From Brachionus koreanus (taxonomy: Eukaryota > Rotifera > Eurotatoria > Ploima > Brachionidae): a DNA stretch of 64,000 bases. Under the pieces are notes generated by a model that ran no database searches, was not told the DNA's origin, and worked only from the letters and a program-made list of their open reading frames with translations. A program made the position numbers and the translations under genes. How positions within the stretch are numbered: the first letter of the stretch is position 1; every line of letters begins with the position of its first letter. Positions 11,301 through 22,481 of the stretch are shown here, piece by piece. The stretch covers positions 210,864-274,863 of the forward strand of contig PJRA01000444.1 of the NCBI GenBank assembly GCA_016987375.1. The letters run 5' to 3'.

Positions 11301-14237
11301 AAAAAAAATTTTTTTAATTTAAACCAAATTTTTTATTAAATATTTATTAAAAAATAATTTTAAATAATTTTTTTTAGATTTTCTATTGGGGATTGCGCAA
11401 TATTCAAGACACAAATTACATAACTTTTGGTCAGCAAAAAATATGTGTCCAAATTCAAATTGGAGATGAGGTCCTTGACCCTAACATAATTGAAAAATGC
11501 TCGACAAACAGTAACTTTCCAGTAACACATCGAAGATACGAAATAGTACAGTTAAAAATAAAGTTTAAGAATAGAATAATTTTTTGTGTGTTTAAAAGCA
11601 ACTACCTGAGGAGGACGAGTATAAGCCGCATTTGAACATACGCTGCGAATGCTACGGCTCAATGTTTTTCTACACTTCCATGCACAAAGAGCTTCAAACT
11701 GTTGAAAAACAATTTAGCCGCAAAATTCTCATCGGATCATGCACAATCAAGTCAATTGGAAACTACTGCTTTGACAATGACAAACTAAAAGAAATATCTC
11801 GAACTAGTATTTCTATAAATTTAAAACAAAAATAAAAAAAAATAATTTTTTTTTGCCACAGAAGACATCAATCGCAATTTTATTCATTCAATAAGCCTTG
11901 ATGACTCGCTTAGAAAAGAAAATTTGACTTTGAGAAGATTTAAAAAAGTTCTAAGAAAAAAAAAAGTAATCGCAAATGATTCAGACTTGGACTTGGACTA
12001 CTTGGACTGGTGGTCAAAGTACTTTAGCTCGATAACCAGCGAAAATGAGCAAAAAAATAAAGGCTCGGACAAAGAAGACATGGGCGACGAGGAAATTGAC
12101 TTTGAAATGACCATGCCTAGGCAAAAAAGACGCCAAAGACGAGGCTCTTTTGTCTCTCTTAAAGAAAAAAGTAGAAAAAAAAATTTTTAACAATTAATTT
12201 ATTGCTTTATTGTTTTTTTTTTTTAAAGTAATAATGCAAAATGAGATTAGAAAAAAGTTAAACGAGAAAAAAAAAATTCAAAAAATTCAAGTATTTGACT
12301 GTGAATTGGAAAAAAAATTCACTATAAACGAAACAATCGATAGATTTAGTCTTATAGTTGGCAAAAATCGTCCCATAGTTAACCAAGACAGCATACAGTG
12401 TTTGTTTAAGGGAAAGTTTATGCTCTATGATGAAAAAAATTTGTCCGATGATGTAGCACAGTATTTGTCGATGAATGGCGGATTTCTCAAACGAATGCCG
12501 CCAAATTTGCCTCTTAAGCTCAAAGTTCATTTGTACATTGTCAAAGTTTCAATAGTAAATCCCATACATTTGATCGGTAAATTTGAGCCTTTTATTTGCA
12601 TTAAAAATGGCCAAAATCAAATTGAAGAAAAATTTAAAAATGACTCAATGGAACCTTTGATTGGAAAGTATGAAATATTTAAAAAAAAAAAAAATTTTCA
12701 CAAAAATTTAATTTTTGATATTTTTTATTAATAAAAAACAAATGAAAAAAAAAATTTTTTTTTCAAGGAGTTTTGAGCTGGATACCAACTTTCCGGATCA
12801 GTCACAGCTAACAATTTCAATTAAAAATTGGAATTTCCTAGAAGGCACTGAGCTGATAGGCGAAACAACTATTGACTTGGAAGATCGTCTTTATTCTAAA
12901 CGCTATGCCACTTGTGGACTTCCAAAAGTATTCGACCTAAATGGTTACAATGCTTGGCGCGATTGCTTACTGCCAAAAGATTTGCTATTTAAAATGTGTC
13001 GCAAATTCGGTCTGCTAAAGCCTTCGTTCACAAATAACAGGCTCATTGTTTACGATTTTAAAGACCATCCGGTTTTTTTTCCAAGTGATCCTGATGAACA
13101 AGTGCCTGAGGTTAGTTTGGATTCGGAGTCCGATGAAGACGAGAATGGAGAATTTAAAATTATCAAGATTAACAAATTCGAACAGCAACTGGCCTTGGAT
13201 GCATTGAATAGTTGGAAAAAAATAACCAAAGTTGAACTTGTGCCTGAACATGTTGAGACACGATCGCTTTACAATCCCGAAGCTGGACCAGAACTTGAAC
13301 AAGGCAAAATTCAAATGTGGATTGATATGTTTCCATTGGGATATTATAAAACAAGCACATTGCCAAAACCAGTTGACATTACTTTGCGTAAACCGAAAAA
13401 ATTTCAACTAAGAATTGTTATTAAAAAGACTAGAAACGTGATTCTTGATGATACTAATCCGATAACAGGTGAAAAAAAAAGTGATATTTACATTAAGGGA
13501 TTTTTGTGTGATCAAGAAAAAGTGCATCAGACAACCGACGTGCACTATAATTCATTTAATGGGAGTGGTGAATTTAATTGGAGATTTGTGTTTGATTTTG
13601 AGTATTTGCCAGCCGAGAAAAAAATAGTCTTCACTCAAAGACAAAAGTTTGGTCTCACTCTCATAGAGAGTAAAAGTAGACCTGTAATCAATCTGCACTG
13701 CTATGATGCGGATAACTTTTCATCAGATGATTTGCTAGGAACTCTAGAGCTAGACATGTCAAGATTCATTCAAGGAGCCAGTTCGGTTGACACCTGTTCG
13801 CTTAAAATGAAAAATGACCCCAAATGGCCTAAAATAAATTTATTTAAAAAGAAATATTACAAAGGCTGGTGGCCGTTCGAAACTTTGGAAGGAACATTGG
13901 CCGGTAAAGTAGAAGCTGAATTTCAAATATTAGGAGAAAAAGAGGCCGAGAATAATCCGGCAGGACGAGGCCACGAGCCCCCTCAAGCTCTAGAAATACC
14001 AGAGTAATTCTAACTTAATTTTAAAAAAATAAAAATGAATTAATTTTTTTCGTTTGCAGAAGACCTGAAACTTCATTTCTTTGGTTCACAAAGCCATATC
14101 AAACATTTCGATTCATAATATGGAAAAACTATTGGAAAACTATTCTACTAGTTTTTTTTATTTTTTTTCTTTTATTTGGAATTATTGTTTTTATAATACA
14201 GCTACCAGGTGCTATTGTTAATAAAATTTTAGGATAG
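2362..14237 (+). CDS. OTOF: Otoferlin-like ferlin (multi-C2, tail-anchored), 12 exons
   Basis: Ferlins are C2-domain membrane-fusion proteins; otoferlin is the calcium sensor for vesicle release in vertebrate hair cells. Exons joined by phase: 2362-3051, 3122-3168, 3225-3468, 5967-7383, 9509-9771, 9822-10115, 11378-11545, 11599-11806, 11862-12170, 12229-12667, 12768-14003, 14060-14237. The result is 1830 residues with no internal stop. In order: C2B (about 82-210), C2C (255-370), FerI/FerA/FerB region (FerB about 685-745), C2D (801-905), C2-DE region, a DWWSKYF motif (about 1155) typical of otoferlin, C2E (1310-1410), C2F with SDIY and [11 protein letters not shown], then RPETSFLWF, a transmembrane helix and a short lumenal end. 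No DysF domain was seen, as in type-II ferlins. C2A is not in the window. The frame is open back to a splice acceptor at 2335-2336, so the first listed exon may be internal and the ATG at 2362 may not be the true start. AATAAA lies at 14259. Confidence 0.9.
4965..5087 (+). other. Unassigned candidate exon encoding a C-terminal membrane segment
   Basis: After an acceptor (GATTTCAG, 4957-4964) a 40-codon frame runs to TAA. It encodes a basic stretch, a strongly hydrophobic helix and a short basic tail ([10 protein letters not shown]). An open frame at 4681-4872 lies upstream on the same strand. A clear donor joining them was not found. It could be the tail of a small membrane protein or of a retroelement envelope-like ORF; function unknown. 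Confidence 0.25.
5340..5680 (-). pseudogene. MULE-type/FLYWCH-like fragment
   Basis: The minus strand reads [19 protein letters not shown] and then a [15 protein letters not shown] stretch, interrupted by stops. The Cys spacing and the following hydrophobic strand resemble the FLYWCH zinc finger in front of MULE transposases. Only the N-terminal part is visible. It lies in the otoferlin intron 3469-5966. Confidence 0.4.
7698..8025 (+). mobile_element. LINE 3' coding remnant in otoferlin intron
   Basis: The + strand reads [20 protein letters not shown] and then a [10 protein letters not shown] stretch, followed by a charged helix, with stops and a frameshift. The pattern resembles the region after the reverse transcriptase of non-LTR retrotransposons. 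No intact ORF remains. Confidence 0.45.
8055..8279. mobile_element. TTAA-flanked MITE (piggyBac family), copy 1
   Basis: TTAA then CACTAGAAGCACCAAGC opens the element and GTTGCTTCTAGTG closes it, followed by CTAA (one change from TTAA). It is about 225 bp, AT-rich, with no ORF. The interior matches the copy at 22260-22481 over nearly its whole length. It lies in an otoferlin intron. Confidence 0.65.
8341..8600 (+). repeat. Candidate tRNA-derived SINE
   Basis: The head at about 8348-8410 has an A-box-like TAGCGAAGTGG and a B-box-like GGATCGAGGGTTAGAAAC, suggesting a tRNA-type promoter. The body at about 8497-8565 recurs at 47996-48065 and in weaker form at 59915-59970. The head does not fold as an intact tRNA by eye, so a functional tRNA gene is unlikely. 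Confidence 0.4.
8929..9300 (-). pseudogene. Tc1-like transposase relic
   Basis: The minus strand reads [17 protein letters not shown], then [16 protein letters not shown] after a frameshift, and an upstream [14 protein letters not shown] stretch. These are the catalytic-core landmarks of Tc1-family DDE transposases, including the second Asp and the PDxNPIE-LW block. It is broken by stops and frameshifts and lies in the otoferlin intron 7384-9508. Confidence 0.7.
10227..10877. mobile_element. piggyBac-type non-autonomous element with nested copy
   Basis: TTAA at 10227-10230 is followed by CACTAGAAGCACGGA. The inverse, TCCGTGCTTCTAGTG, is followed by TTAA at 10874-10877. TTAA target duplications and short inverted ends are the piggyBac signature. 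A second pair of ends with a longer inverted arm (ACTAGAAGCACTGAATGAAG and its complement) lies inside, about 10254-10694. This suggests an element within an element. The interior carries the relic listed separately. Confidence 0.7.
10408..10602 (-). pseudogene. piggyBac transposase C-terminal Cys-rich domain relic
   Basis: The minus strand reads an approximately 65-residue stretch with one in-frame TGA. It has the spacing of cysteines expected for the C-terminal zinc-binding domain of piggyBac transposases (RVACQIRLC, then [21 protein letters not shown], stop). The catalytic DDD core is absent, so the copy cannot be autonomous. The lone TGA may be a decayed TGG. Confidence 0.65.
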
Positions 14238-17122
14238 CTTTTTTTTTTATTTATTAAAAATAAATTCATATTTGAATATCATCCCAATTTTTTTTATTGT
14301 CAGCAATGTTTGTGTGACATAACGACGCATGTTCTGTTCTGTTTATCAACAAATAATGTTAGAATTAAATCTTAATGTTGCATTCATATGTTTCATAAAT
14401 TCTAATTGATGATTTATAAAAGAGAATCTGTTAGTCTTTAAAAGATCGTTTAAAATTTTAACAAGGTGAATATTAAATAAAATTTTTTAAATAAAATTTC
14501 ATTTTTAAATATTAGACTGTTGTTTACACAGTGAATTGTTTTTTTGCTAAAAAGTATCATAATATCCTCTTGTAATAATATTAATATATTTAGACAGATA
14601 TTAGTTAGAAAATAAAACTAGCTCTATTGAATAGATTAAAAAGAAGATTTTTTATTTTCTCTTTTTTTTGCACTCTAATCTCTTAATTGACGATCTAAAA
14701 ATTAAAATCTAAATACATAGTATTGCACTAAAGTTTAATACACACATTTTTTTTTTTACAAATATTAATTAAATTGATTTTTTTTTTTAAATTTATTAAA
14801 TTAAATTGATATAAAATACATGATAATTACATTTCAGACTCAGCTGAAAAATTGACAGAAAATGAAGACCACAAAAAATCACTAAATAAATTGTGTTCAA
14901 AAGTTTAGATAGGGAGAGATTCGAGGTGTGGGGGATGCAGAGGGTGTTACGTTTCTCTCCAACCCTTTGATAACATCCTCCAATATCAGAGGTCGAAAAT
15001 TTGATTTGTTCAAGATTCAACATCATTCTTTTTTCTTCAATAGAAAGTGTTTTTTTTTTGTTATTAATTAAAAAATACAATTGAATTAATTAAAAAAGAT
15101 ATTCTCTTCTAAATCTTTATTCTAAACTGTAATCTCAAAAACTAAAATCTAAAAACAAATATACATAAAAAATATAATTAAGAGAGAGGAACTGTCAACC
15201 ATTTTGACCACTGCCGGATCAAAAATGACCGGGACCAGCCAAAGACTATTATTTTTCTCAAGTACTAACTGACAATCGCCAGATAGCTACTGCATGTACT
15301 ATAAACATTACTGCCATCGGGAAGCAATTTTATTAGTCTTACAAATTATCAATATAACAAATTTTTGTGCATATTAAAAATATTTTTATTTTTTTTTAAC
15401 CGGAGAGGATATTAAACAAAAATAAAAATAATTAATTGAAATTTAGAAACAGACACAAAAGTTAGTAACCAAGCCAAACATCCATCACCTAATTAGTTTA
15501 TAAAAGCGCTTGAATTTGGCAATTCTGTTTTTATTTCAAATTTTATTTTAATTACAAATTAAAATTGAATAAAATAAAAAAAACCCAATTGTACTAATTA
15601 GAATAAACTAGTAAAAACATAAATATTTAAATATGTTATTATTAATTTTTTGCCGAAGGCTCACTATGTGCAAATTTAAGACCTAATCAATAATGGCGAC
15701 TAATCTGAATGTAAAATTAAAAAAAAAAGAATAAAAAAAGTTGCAATAAAAATTTGGTCCATTTTAATTGAATTTAATACGTGCATATGTACAAATATAT
15801 GTTAGAGAAAAATAATCTTGAAATATATTTGCTTTGAAAATAAACTTTTTTAAATTAGATTTTTTACTTGTGTAGAAAAAAAAGTCGAATCTTTAAGTGC
15901 ATTAAAAAATGAAGCTGATTGTATTGATTTATTTTCAAATAAAATATTTATTTATTTGATAATTTATAATACATATTTAATTATTACAAGAGAGAAAAAA
16001 ATGAGATTTTTATTTCGATGCTAATCTAGAAGAATTTAATTAACTTAGACAAAGCTCGTTTATAAATGTCATACCGAGATTCATCTGGGGAATGTTGAAA
16101 AAAAAAGCAACAGAATTTTGAAATATCCTGATTATTTTAGTACTTTTTAATTTTTTAATTTACATAATTTTTGTTGATTGACGTTTGCATTTAAAATCTT
16201 TATGTGAAAGTTTGTAAAGTTTACCTATTTTTCGAATTCAATTGCCGACTTAAGCCAAATTGAGCGAAAAATTTTAATTGTTTATGAACCAGCCTTGAGC
16301 TCTATGTTGGTGTCTATTAAAAGTTAGTTCGCTCAGATGAACGCTGACAATAGTTAAAAAATTCCACTAAACCAGACCAATTAAGGCTCTACCCAAGAAA
16401 AAAAATGAAAAAAAAACACAAACAACATTTTTTTATTCAATTTATTTTAAAATAAATCATTACAAATTAATAAACAAATTATATAATTCAATGTGCTTTC
16501 AAGACCTAGTTTAGAGTTAATAAATGCGGATTCGCTATGAAATTTAGACAAATTTGATTGATTTGTTTATTCCGATCTATTTACTATTTTAGCTTTGTAT
16601 CTTCATGTATTTTAATCTTGACACTTGAATCTCACATTTGTTCATAGATTGCATAAGGCTTCAAATACTCATTTCTTAAAAGAAGTAAAAAATTTAGGTT
16701 CAAAAGCAACTAAAAAAAAAAAGCAAAAATCAAATCTTTAAGAATTAAAGTTAACAACAAAAATGCTGTAGTGTCAATTATTTTTCTGAGTGTAAAAAAA
16801 TCAAAAATAAATGCCAATCATGGAATTTTGGCCTATTCCCAAATTACCTATTTACACACGTGACCTTTTACTAGCAATAAAATTAAATTTTCAAATTTTA
16901 TAACTACTAAGTGTATTATGTAATTTTTTATTCAAAGATCTTAAACATGTTGGTTTAGAAAAAAAAAAAACAACCTTGTTGCTTGTATTTGAATTTTTTT
17001 TGTTGTTCATCTAGTTGCCATAATTTGTGTATACTTTTTTTTAAGCTTAAAAACGAAATATCATCAAAAAGGTAATCGAAAAAAAAAAATAAGAAAAAAA
17101 AGAATATTTTAATATAATTAGT
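14238..17122. other. Intergenic region without recognised genes
   Basis: Contains the otoferlin AATAAA at 14259, many homopolymer A/T runs and the left copy of an inverted repeat at 15187-15324. An open frame at 14796-15080 (-) has no domain signal. Nothing else is supported. Confidence 0.5.
15187..15324 (+). repeat. Inverted dispersed repeat, left copy
   Basis: About 138 bp matching the reverse complement of 20669-20806 with few differences by eye, including a shared GATCAAAAATGACCGGGACC. It is GC-richer than its surroundings. The pair flanks the small membrane-protein gene and the SAMD8-like gene. Confidence 0.8.
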
Positions 17123-18430
17123 ATGGAATTTGTGCTCAATGGGTTTACGTTGATAATTGCTTTAGTAATAGCAATTATAGCCATTTTGTTCATACTATTA
17201 GCCGTGTTTTATTGCCTTAGGTAGATTTACATTAATTTTTTCCTATTTTTTTTTTGGATAAGATAATTTTTTTTATTTTAGAAAAAAAAGCCCGACTAAG
17301 TACAAACGGGCACCCATTGTCAAATCAACAAGTACAACTGAAGTCAAACAAGAACACTCACATATCATCAACGTAAGTTTTTTTTCTTCAATTAGGAAAA
17401 ATTTTTATTTTTTTTTTAAATGATTAATGTTAGATTGTTTAGTTGAATTTTTTTAATTTAATTAAAAATTTTTTCAAATCATTTTTCATTAATTCAGTGT
17501 TTGCATAGGAATTAAATTCAATAGATTATTTTAATTTAATAACAAGATTTATGACATGTGGTGAAGCAAAAAGAGTGTAAGTTACACTTATTCAAATTTT
17601 GAAACAAAATCTAGATAATTCAAATTGTTATGTTATTGAAATCTGAATGCTTAAACGTTGACCATTTCAACATTGATCACATAGGAATTTATTAATTTTG
17701 ATTTTTAAAATATTCAAAAGTCATTTCTCCACTCCTTTATTTGGCCATTGTTTCAATTAGGTTATTGCTGTCTCTTAAAATATAATTCAAATTTCTTAAG
17801 TCATTCTTTTTTGGTTCCTCATTTTTTTATTCTAGAATTGTAAAATATGCTCAGCAATGAATTTTTTTTTGAATTTAATAACAATCCTTTGCTTGACATT
17901 GCCTGTTTAAAATAGAAAAAAAAAATTAGACTATATTTTTGACGTCATCATTAATATTATAATTCGTCTTTACTAAGGCTGTTTTAAGATATCCAGAAAC
18001 TTAAACTTATTTTTTTCTCCTTATGCACTCTTTATGGAGCATTGTGTAATTAAATTTATAGTGGAATTGAATTGACCTCCACCCAAGCCACTTCACCACA
18101 GGACCGACAGAGACTTAAATGAATATTACTTAATTAAAGGGAAACAAAGAAACCCTAATCTCTTTTAATAGACAATACTCTTTTAATATTAAATGATTCT
18201 GAGCAATTAAATAAATAAATAATAGTGACTATGGTTTTGTCTCAACTTATTTTCAAATTTAATTTCTCATTTAGATTGACGAATTAAACCAAAACAATGG
18301 TCTGGAGAAGACGTTCGAAGAGAACATTGGTTTTTTGGGTCTAAGTCTAAGCGAAATTCCATTTATTGATGAATCAAGGTCAACAAGTGTCATTGATTTA
18401 TCATGGAATCCGTACAAACAATTGAAATAG
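17123..18430 (+). CDS. Small single-pass membrane protein, three exons, unrecognised
   Basis: Exons 17123-17220, 17282-17372 and 18275-18430 join in phase to 114 residues. Junctions are CTTAG/GTAGAT, TTTTAG/AAAA, CAAC/GTAAGT and CATTTAG/ATTG. Residues about 9-31 form one strongly hydrophobic helix (FTLIIALVIAIIAILFILLA) just after a seven-residue N-terminus. A Lys/Arg-rich stop-transfer patch (RKKSPTKYKR) follows. The rest is a polar, acidic, Ser-rich tail ending SWNPYKQLK. This predicts N-out, C-in topology without a cleaved signal peptide. AATAAA occurs at 18596. I do not recognise the family. The three independent in-phase junctions and high-quality splice sites argue that it is real. Confidence 0.65.
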
Positions 18431-18824
18431 AAAAATAGAAAAAAAAGAGAAAAATTCCGCTTATTTATACTTGTCATTCGAAATTAAAAGAATGACAAGA
18501 TCAGGGTGTTTTTATGTAAACGCGTGTATTTTTTAACAACCATTTATTATTTTATTAGCTGGTCTAATTTTTGTAAATTATTATTTTTTCTTTTTAATAA
18601 ATTATATGCCATTTGAATTTTCTATTTTTACAAAGTTTTAAAATGAGACTTAAATTTGTTATTAAAATAGGCCACGTAATCACAGGCTTTAAATAATCAT
18701 ACGATTTTAAACATGAATTCTTCATTCATTCCGCTCTCTTAAAATCTCATTATAATTTATGTAAAAAAATTATACTCGAAAAGATTTTGTTTTGCTTTAG
18801 AAATCGATTAGTATGCAATAAGAA

Positions 18825-20333
18825 ATGAAATATTCCAAGTCAGTCAAAGCGGACTCGGTGTCATCGTTTGTGATGCCCAACGATTTGAAATCAATAAAAA
18901 AATGGTCTGTTGAAACAACTACTGAATGGCTGATCAGCATTGGTTACAATGACTGCACCAAGTATTTCAAAGAGCACAAAATAAACGGCCGGGCCTTGCT
19001 TATGCTCAATGAAGATGACTTGAAAGAAATTATCAGACACAATGTTGGCCAAAGAAAAAATCTATATCACATAGTAAAACAATTACAAATACAGTACAAC
19101 AAGACGACTAGTAGTTTTTTCGAGTCTGATTCGGACACGTCCGAAATAGCCAGCATCGAAGAAGAGCGCTTGAATTCAACTGTAGAGAATGGGTGTGTAA
19201 AAATGTCAAAAATTAGTCTCAAAAGTTTGGATGAAGAGATAACTCCTAATTTGTGTGAAAATTGCTATAAAGTATACCATCATTCATTTGAGAGCAGCGT
19301 CAACAATTGTCCGATTCGGAGTCACCGGGGTGAAAAACGCAAAACTTTGGTCAGTGTCATTTACCTTTTTTTGACTTGTTTGTGGACCTCGTTTATGCTA
19401 ACAGTGGTCCATGATCGAGTGCCCGATATGCAAAAATATCCGCCTCTTCCAGACATAATACTCGACAATGTGCCGCTAATTCCGTGGGCTTTTTTCGCCA
19501 CAGAATTAATCGGCCTTGCACTAGTCACCATGTTTCTACTTCTTCTTGTTTTTCACAAGTACAGAATGATTATATTCCGTCGAATGTGCAGTCTAGGCGG
19601 AACTATTTTCATTCTTAGATCCATAACAATGCTCATCACTTCTTTATCAGTTCCTGGCGTTCACATTCAATGCTCTTCTCAGGTGCCCTTTTTTTACCTA
19701 AAAAAAAATTTTTTTAATTCTTAATAAATTTTGAAAAATAAAGCGATATGGCAGTCTAATGAATAAACTGAATGGTGCATGGAATATTTTGTCAGGTGGA
19801 GGTCTTTATGTACAAGGTGTACGCACATGCGGCGACTACATGTTCTCTGGTCACACAGTTTGGTTAACTTTGCTCAATCATTTTATCACTGAATGTAAGA
19901 TGGAAAATAATTAAAAACAGCAATTTGATTATTTGATTTTTTTTTCTAAGATACACCACGCTCAATGTACTGGTTGCATACAACTTCATGGATAATGAAC
20001 ATGTTCGGCTTGTTTTTCATACTGGGCGCTCACGAGCACTATTCCATAGACGTGTTCGTCGCCTTTTACATCACCTCAAGACTGTTTTTGTACTACCATA
20101 GTCTGGCTAATAACATGGTTCTGTTTCAAAGTGACCATCAGCGAGTCAAAGTCTGGTTTCCTTTATTCTCTTTTTTCGAAAGCAACATTAGGTCAATGGT
20201 ACCCAATGAGTATCAATATCCCACTAGTATATTCAGCAAAATGTATAAATCGGCCAAGTTACGAATAAAAAAATTCTCTCTTTGGGTTAATTCTACAAAA
20301 AGCTCTGCATCGAATGAAAAAAAAAGCAATTAA
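18825..20333 (+). CDS. SAMD8: Sphingomyelin synthase-related protein (ceramide phosphoethanolamine synthase)
   Basis: SMSr transfers phosphoethanolamine from phosphatidylethanolamine to ceramide in the ER and helps control ceramide levels. Exons 18825-19682, 19744-19894 and 19951-20333 join in phase to 463 residues. An N-terminal SAM domain (about 25-90) is followed by a six-helix LPP/PAP2-type core. The family-typical [17 protein letters not shown] block lies between the first helices. Catalytic motifs are intact: [10 protein letters not shown] in the second exon (His) and [14 protein letters not shown] in the third (His, Asp). The C-terminal [13 protein letters not shown] matches SAMD8 better than SGMS1/2, which have a different loop. 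A likely 5' UTR acceptor (TTTGCTTTAG) ends at 18800. AATAAA is at 20442. Confidence 0.93.
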
Positions 20334-20668
20334 TTTATTGTTTTTAAATTTAGTTTATGAAATGTATGATCTATTTATTTTTTAAAATGCTTTTGTTTAA
20401 TTTTTTTATATAAATTGTTTGTTTATTTTTTTTTAAATATTAATAAATTTATTTATGAATGTTTTATTAAATTGAAGAAAAAACAAAAAAAAATTTTGAA
20501 TGAGTACATAGTTAAAAAAAACTATTGCAATACTTTATTTTTAGATATGAACTTAGTGTCCTAATTAAGTGTTTATATGAACCCATATTGTTTTGATTAG
20601 TCCTTTGAGTGTAGTTTATTTCAGTTTCATAATAAGGAACACATTTTTTGGCACAGGCTTTAAAAGTT

Positions 20669-20806
20669 CTTCTCGGTGGTAGTAATGTTTATAGTACATG
20701 CAGTGGCTTACTGGCGATCATCAGTTAGTACTTGGGAAAAATAATAGTCTTTGGCTGGTCCCGGTCATTTTTGATCCGGTAGTGGTCAAAATGGTCGACA
20801 ATTCCC
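20669..20806 (-). repeat. Inverted dispersed repeat, right copy
   Basis: Reverse-complement partner of 15187-15324, about 5.4 kb away. It lies just after the 3' end of the SAMD8-like gene. No ORF or recognisable transposon end was seen. Confidence 0.8.
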
Positions 20807-22259
20807 TAGCAGTCGCTATTTAAGCGATATAACTGGATTTTTCAACTAGGCAACCCATATGCATTTTAGTCAATATGGAGCATAAAAACCTCCACCTAAA
20901 CGTCTAGCAAGGTTTTTAATAAATTGCCACATTAGCAATTGAGTTTCTGTAGAAAAAATAAATTAAAATTTGAATTTTCCTTCAGAATAAATATATAAAA
21001 AAAAAACAGAAAAATTCAAAATTCAAAATAAAATTTGGTTCAAATTTTTTTAATTTCTATGCCTCAATAGACTGCTTAAAAATAATTTTTTTTCTGAAAA
21101 GTAGTTTGGAGTTTTTACTGCGGGCAGTTTCGAGCGACATATGTCCTCTTTTCTGGCAAATGTTCATAATAGAGGTTAAATCTAAACAGTAAAAAACAAT
21201 AAAAAACTTTTAAAAATAAAAAATTAAAAACAGGGCTTAATATAATAAAATAAGAAGAAAAAGTTTATTTTGAGTTAGAAAATAAATATTGACTCAAATT
21301 CATCACTAAAAAAGTTTCAAGCTTTTCAAGAAAAGAATCAATTATTACATAATTGTGCAAATCAAGATGAATTTGATATTATTTTGGCTGACTGTTCGAA
21401 CTCTGATTCAGACTTTAATTCAGAAATTGATTCTGATAATGAATGATACCGTATGTATTACTTAATTTTCAGTTTCTCAACTGATGCACAAAGATAAATA
21501 ATATTTAATATACGATCATGTATCTCAGAAATAGACGCTTAAAGATGCTCTATTAGCTCACATCTTTTCTTAAGTATAAACCTTTGTTCTTGACACGTAA
21601 TTATTGGTATAAATAATTATTTGATTTCAGAACTAGAGATTGGAATAAAATACATAAATTTTTTAAAGCTTATCAATTATTCAATAGACAATTTAAAAGA
21701 ATACTTGTGTTAAGACCCAAATATTGACACATCTCTCCTTTAGTTACTTAGTTGTTAAATTATGAAGTCTGAAGCTATTTAAACCACTACCTTATTGTTA
21801 TAATTTCGGGTTCCATTTAGTAAACTCTTAACTACATTAAATTGTTTTATTTATTTCTTGGCTCAAAGTTAAAATTCAAGACTTTACACTTGTGCTATTA
21901 GTTCAATTTAGTTTATTGAATAAATATAAATGGTACAATTGATGACATACACTGTTGTTTACAGCACTATGTCTGTGAATTATTTTATATCTTATTTTAA
22001 TTGAATTAAATGATCAAATGAATAAAAAATAAAAAGGTAGAAACAGTTTGATGATTGTTATTTTGGCGCTAAAAATTTAATTTTTACGTCAAGATATTTC
22101 AATTTGCTGTTTTAATTATTGATTTAAACCAGGTCTGGTTTAAACTCTCATTACAAATATCAATTAATAATTTTATTTTAAATAAATTAAGAATCTAAAT
22201 TCAAGGAGTAAAAATGTGTACATATACATTTTTAAAAACTTTGAAGCCACCTTGAATCC

Positions 22260-22481
22260 TTAACACTAGAAGCACCAAGCATTTTTTCACGTTTTTTTAA
22301 TTTGAAATTATTTTATAATAAAAACTATAACAATTTTATTAAGTAATATTATTTTTAAAGAAAATTTTAAAATCTACATAAATCAAAAAAGATATATTTA
22401 TTTCAAAAATCCATTCAAAAGATACGAGGATTTAAAAAATTTTAAAAGGAGTCATTTTGATTCGTTTGGTGCTTCTGTTAA
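22260..22481. mobile_element. TTAA-flanked MITE (piggyBac family), copy 2
   Basis: Flanked by TTAA at 22260 and 22478. The left end is CACTAGAAGCACC and the right end is GGTGCTTCTG, with the last TAG lost. Same interior as the 8055-8279 copy, including a GAGTCA-TTTTGA-TCGTTTG stretch near the right end. Confidence 0.65.

Larger units (their letters stand above)
10116..11377 (+). other. GC-AG intron of the otoferlin-like gene
   Basis: The exon ending at 10115 (TTT GAG) is followed by GCAAGT, the optimal form of a GC donor. The next exon begins after TTTTTTAG at 11377. Only this junction keeps the phase and gives the family-typical [14 protein letters not shown] join. The nearby GTTGTC donor shifts the frame. 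The intron carries a piggyBac-type element. Confidence 0.75.

Noticed and set aside
13015..13407. 130-codon minus-strand frame opposite an otoferlin exon
   Set aside because: Shadow of a strongly supported coding exon; no independent features.
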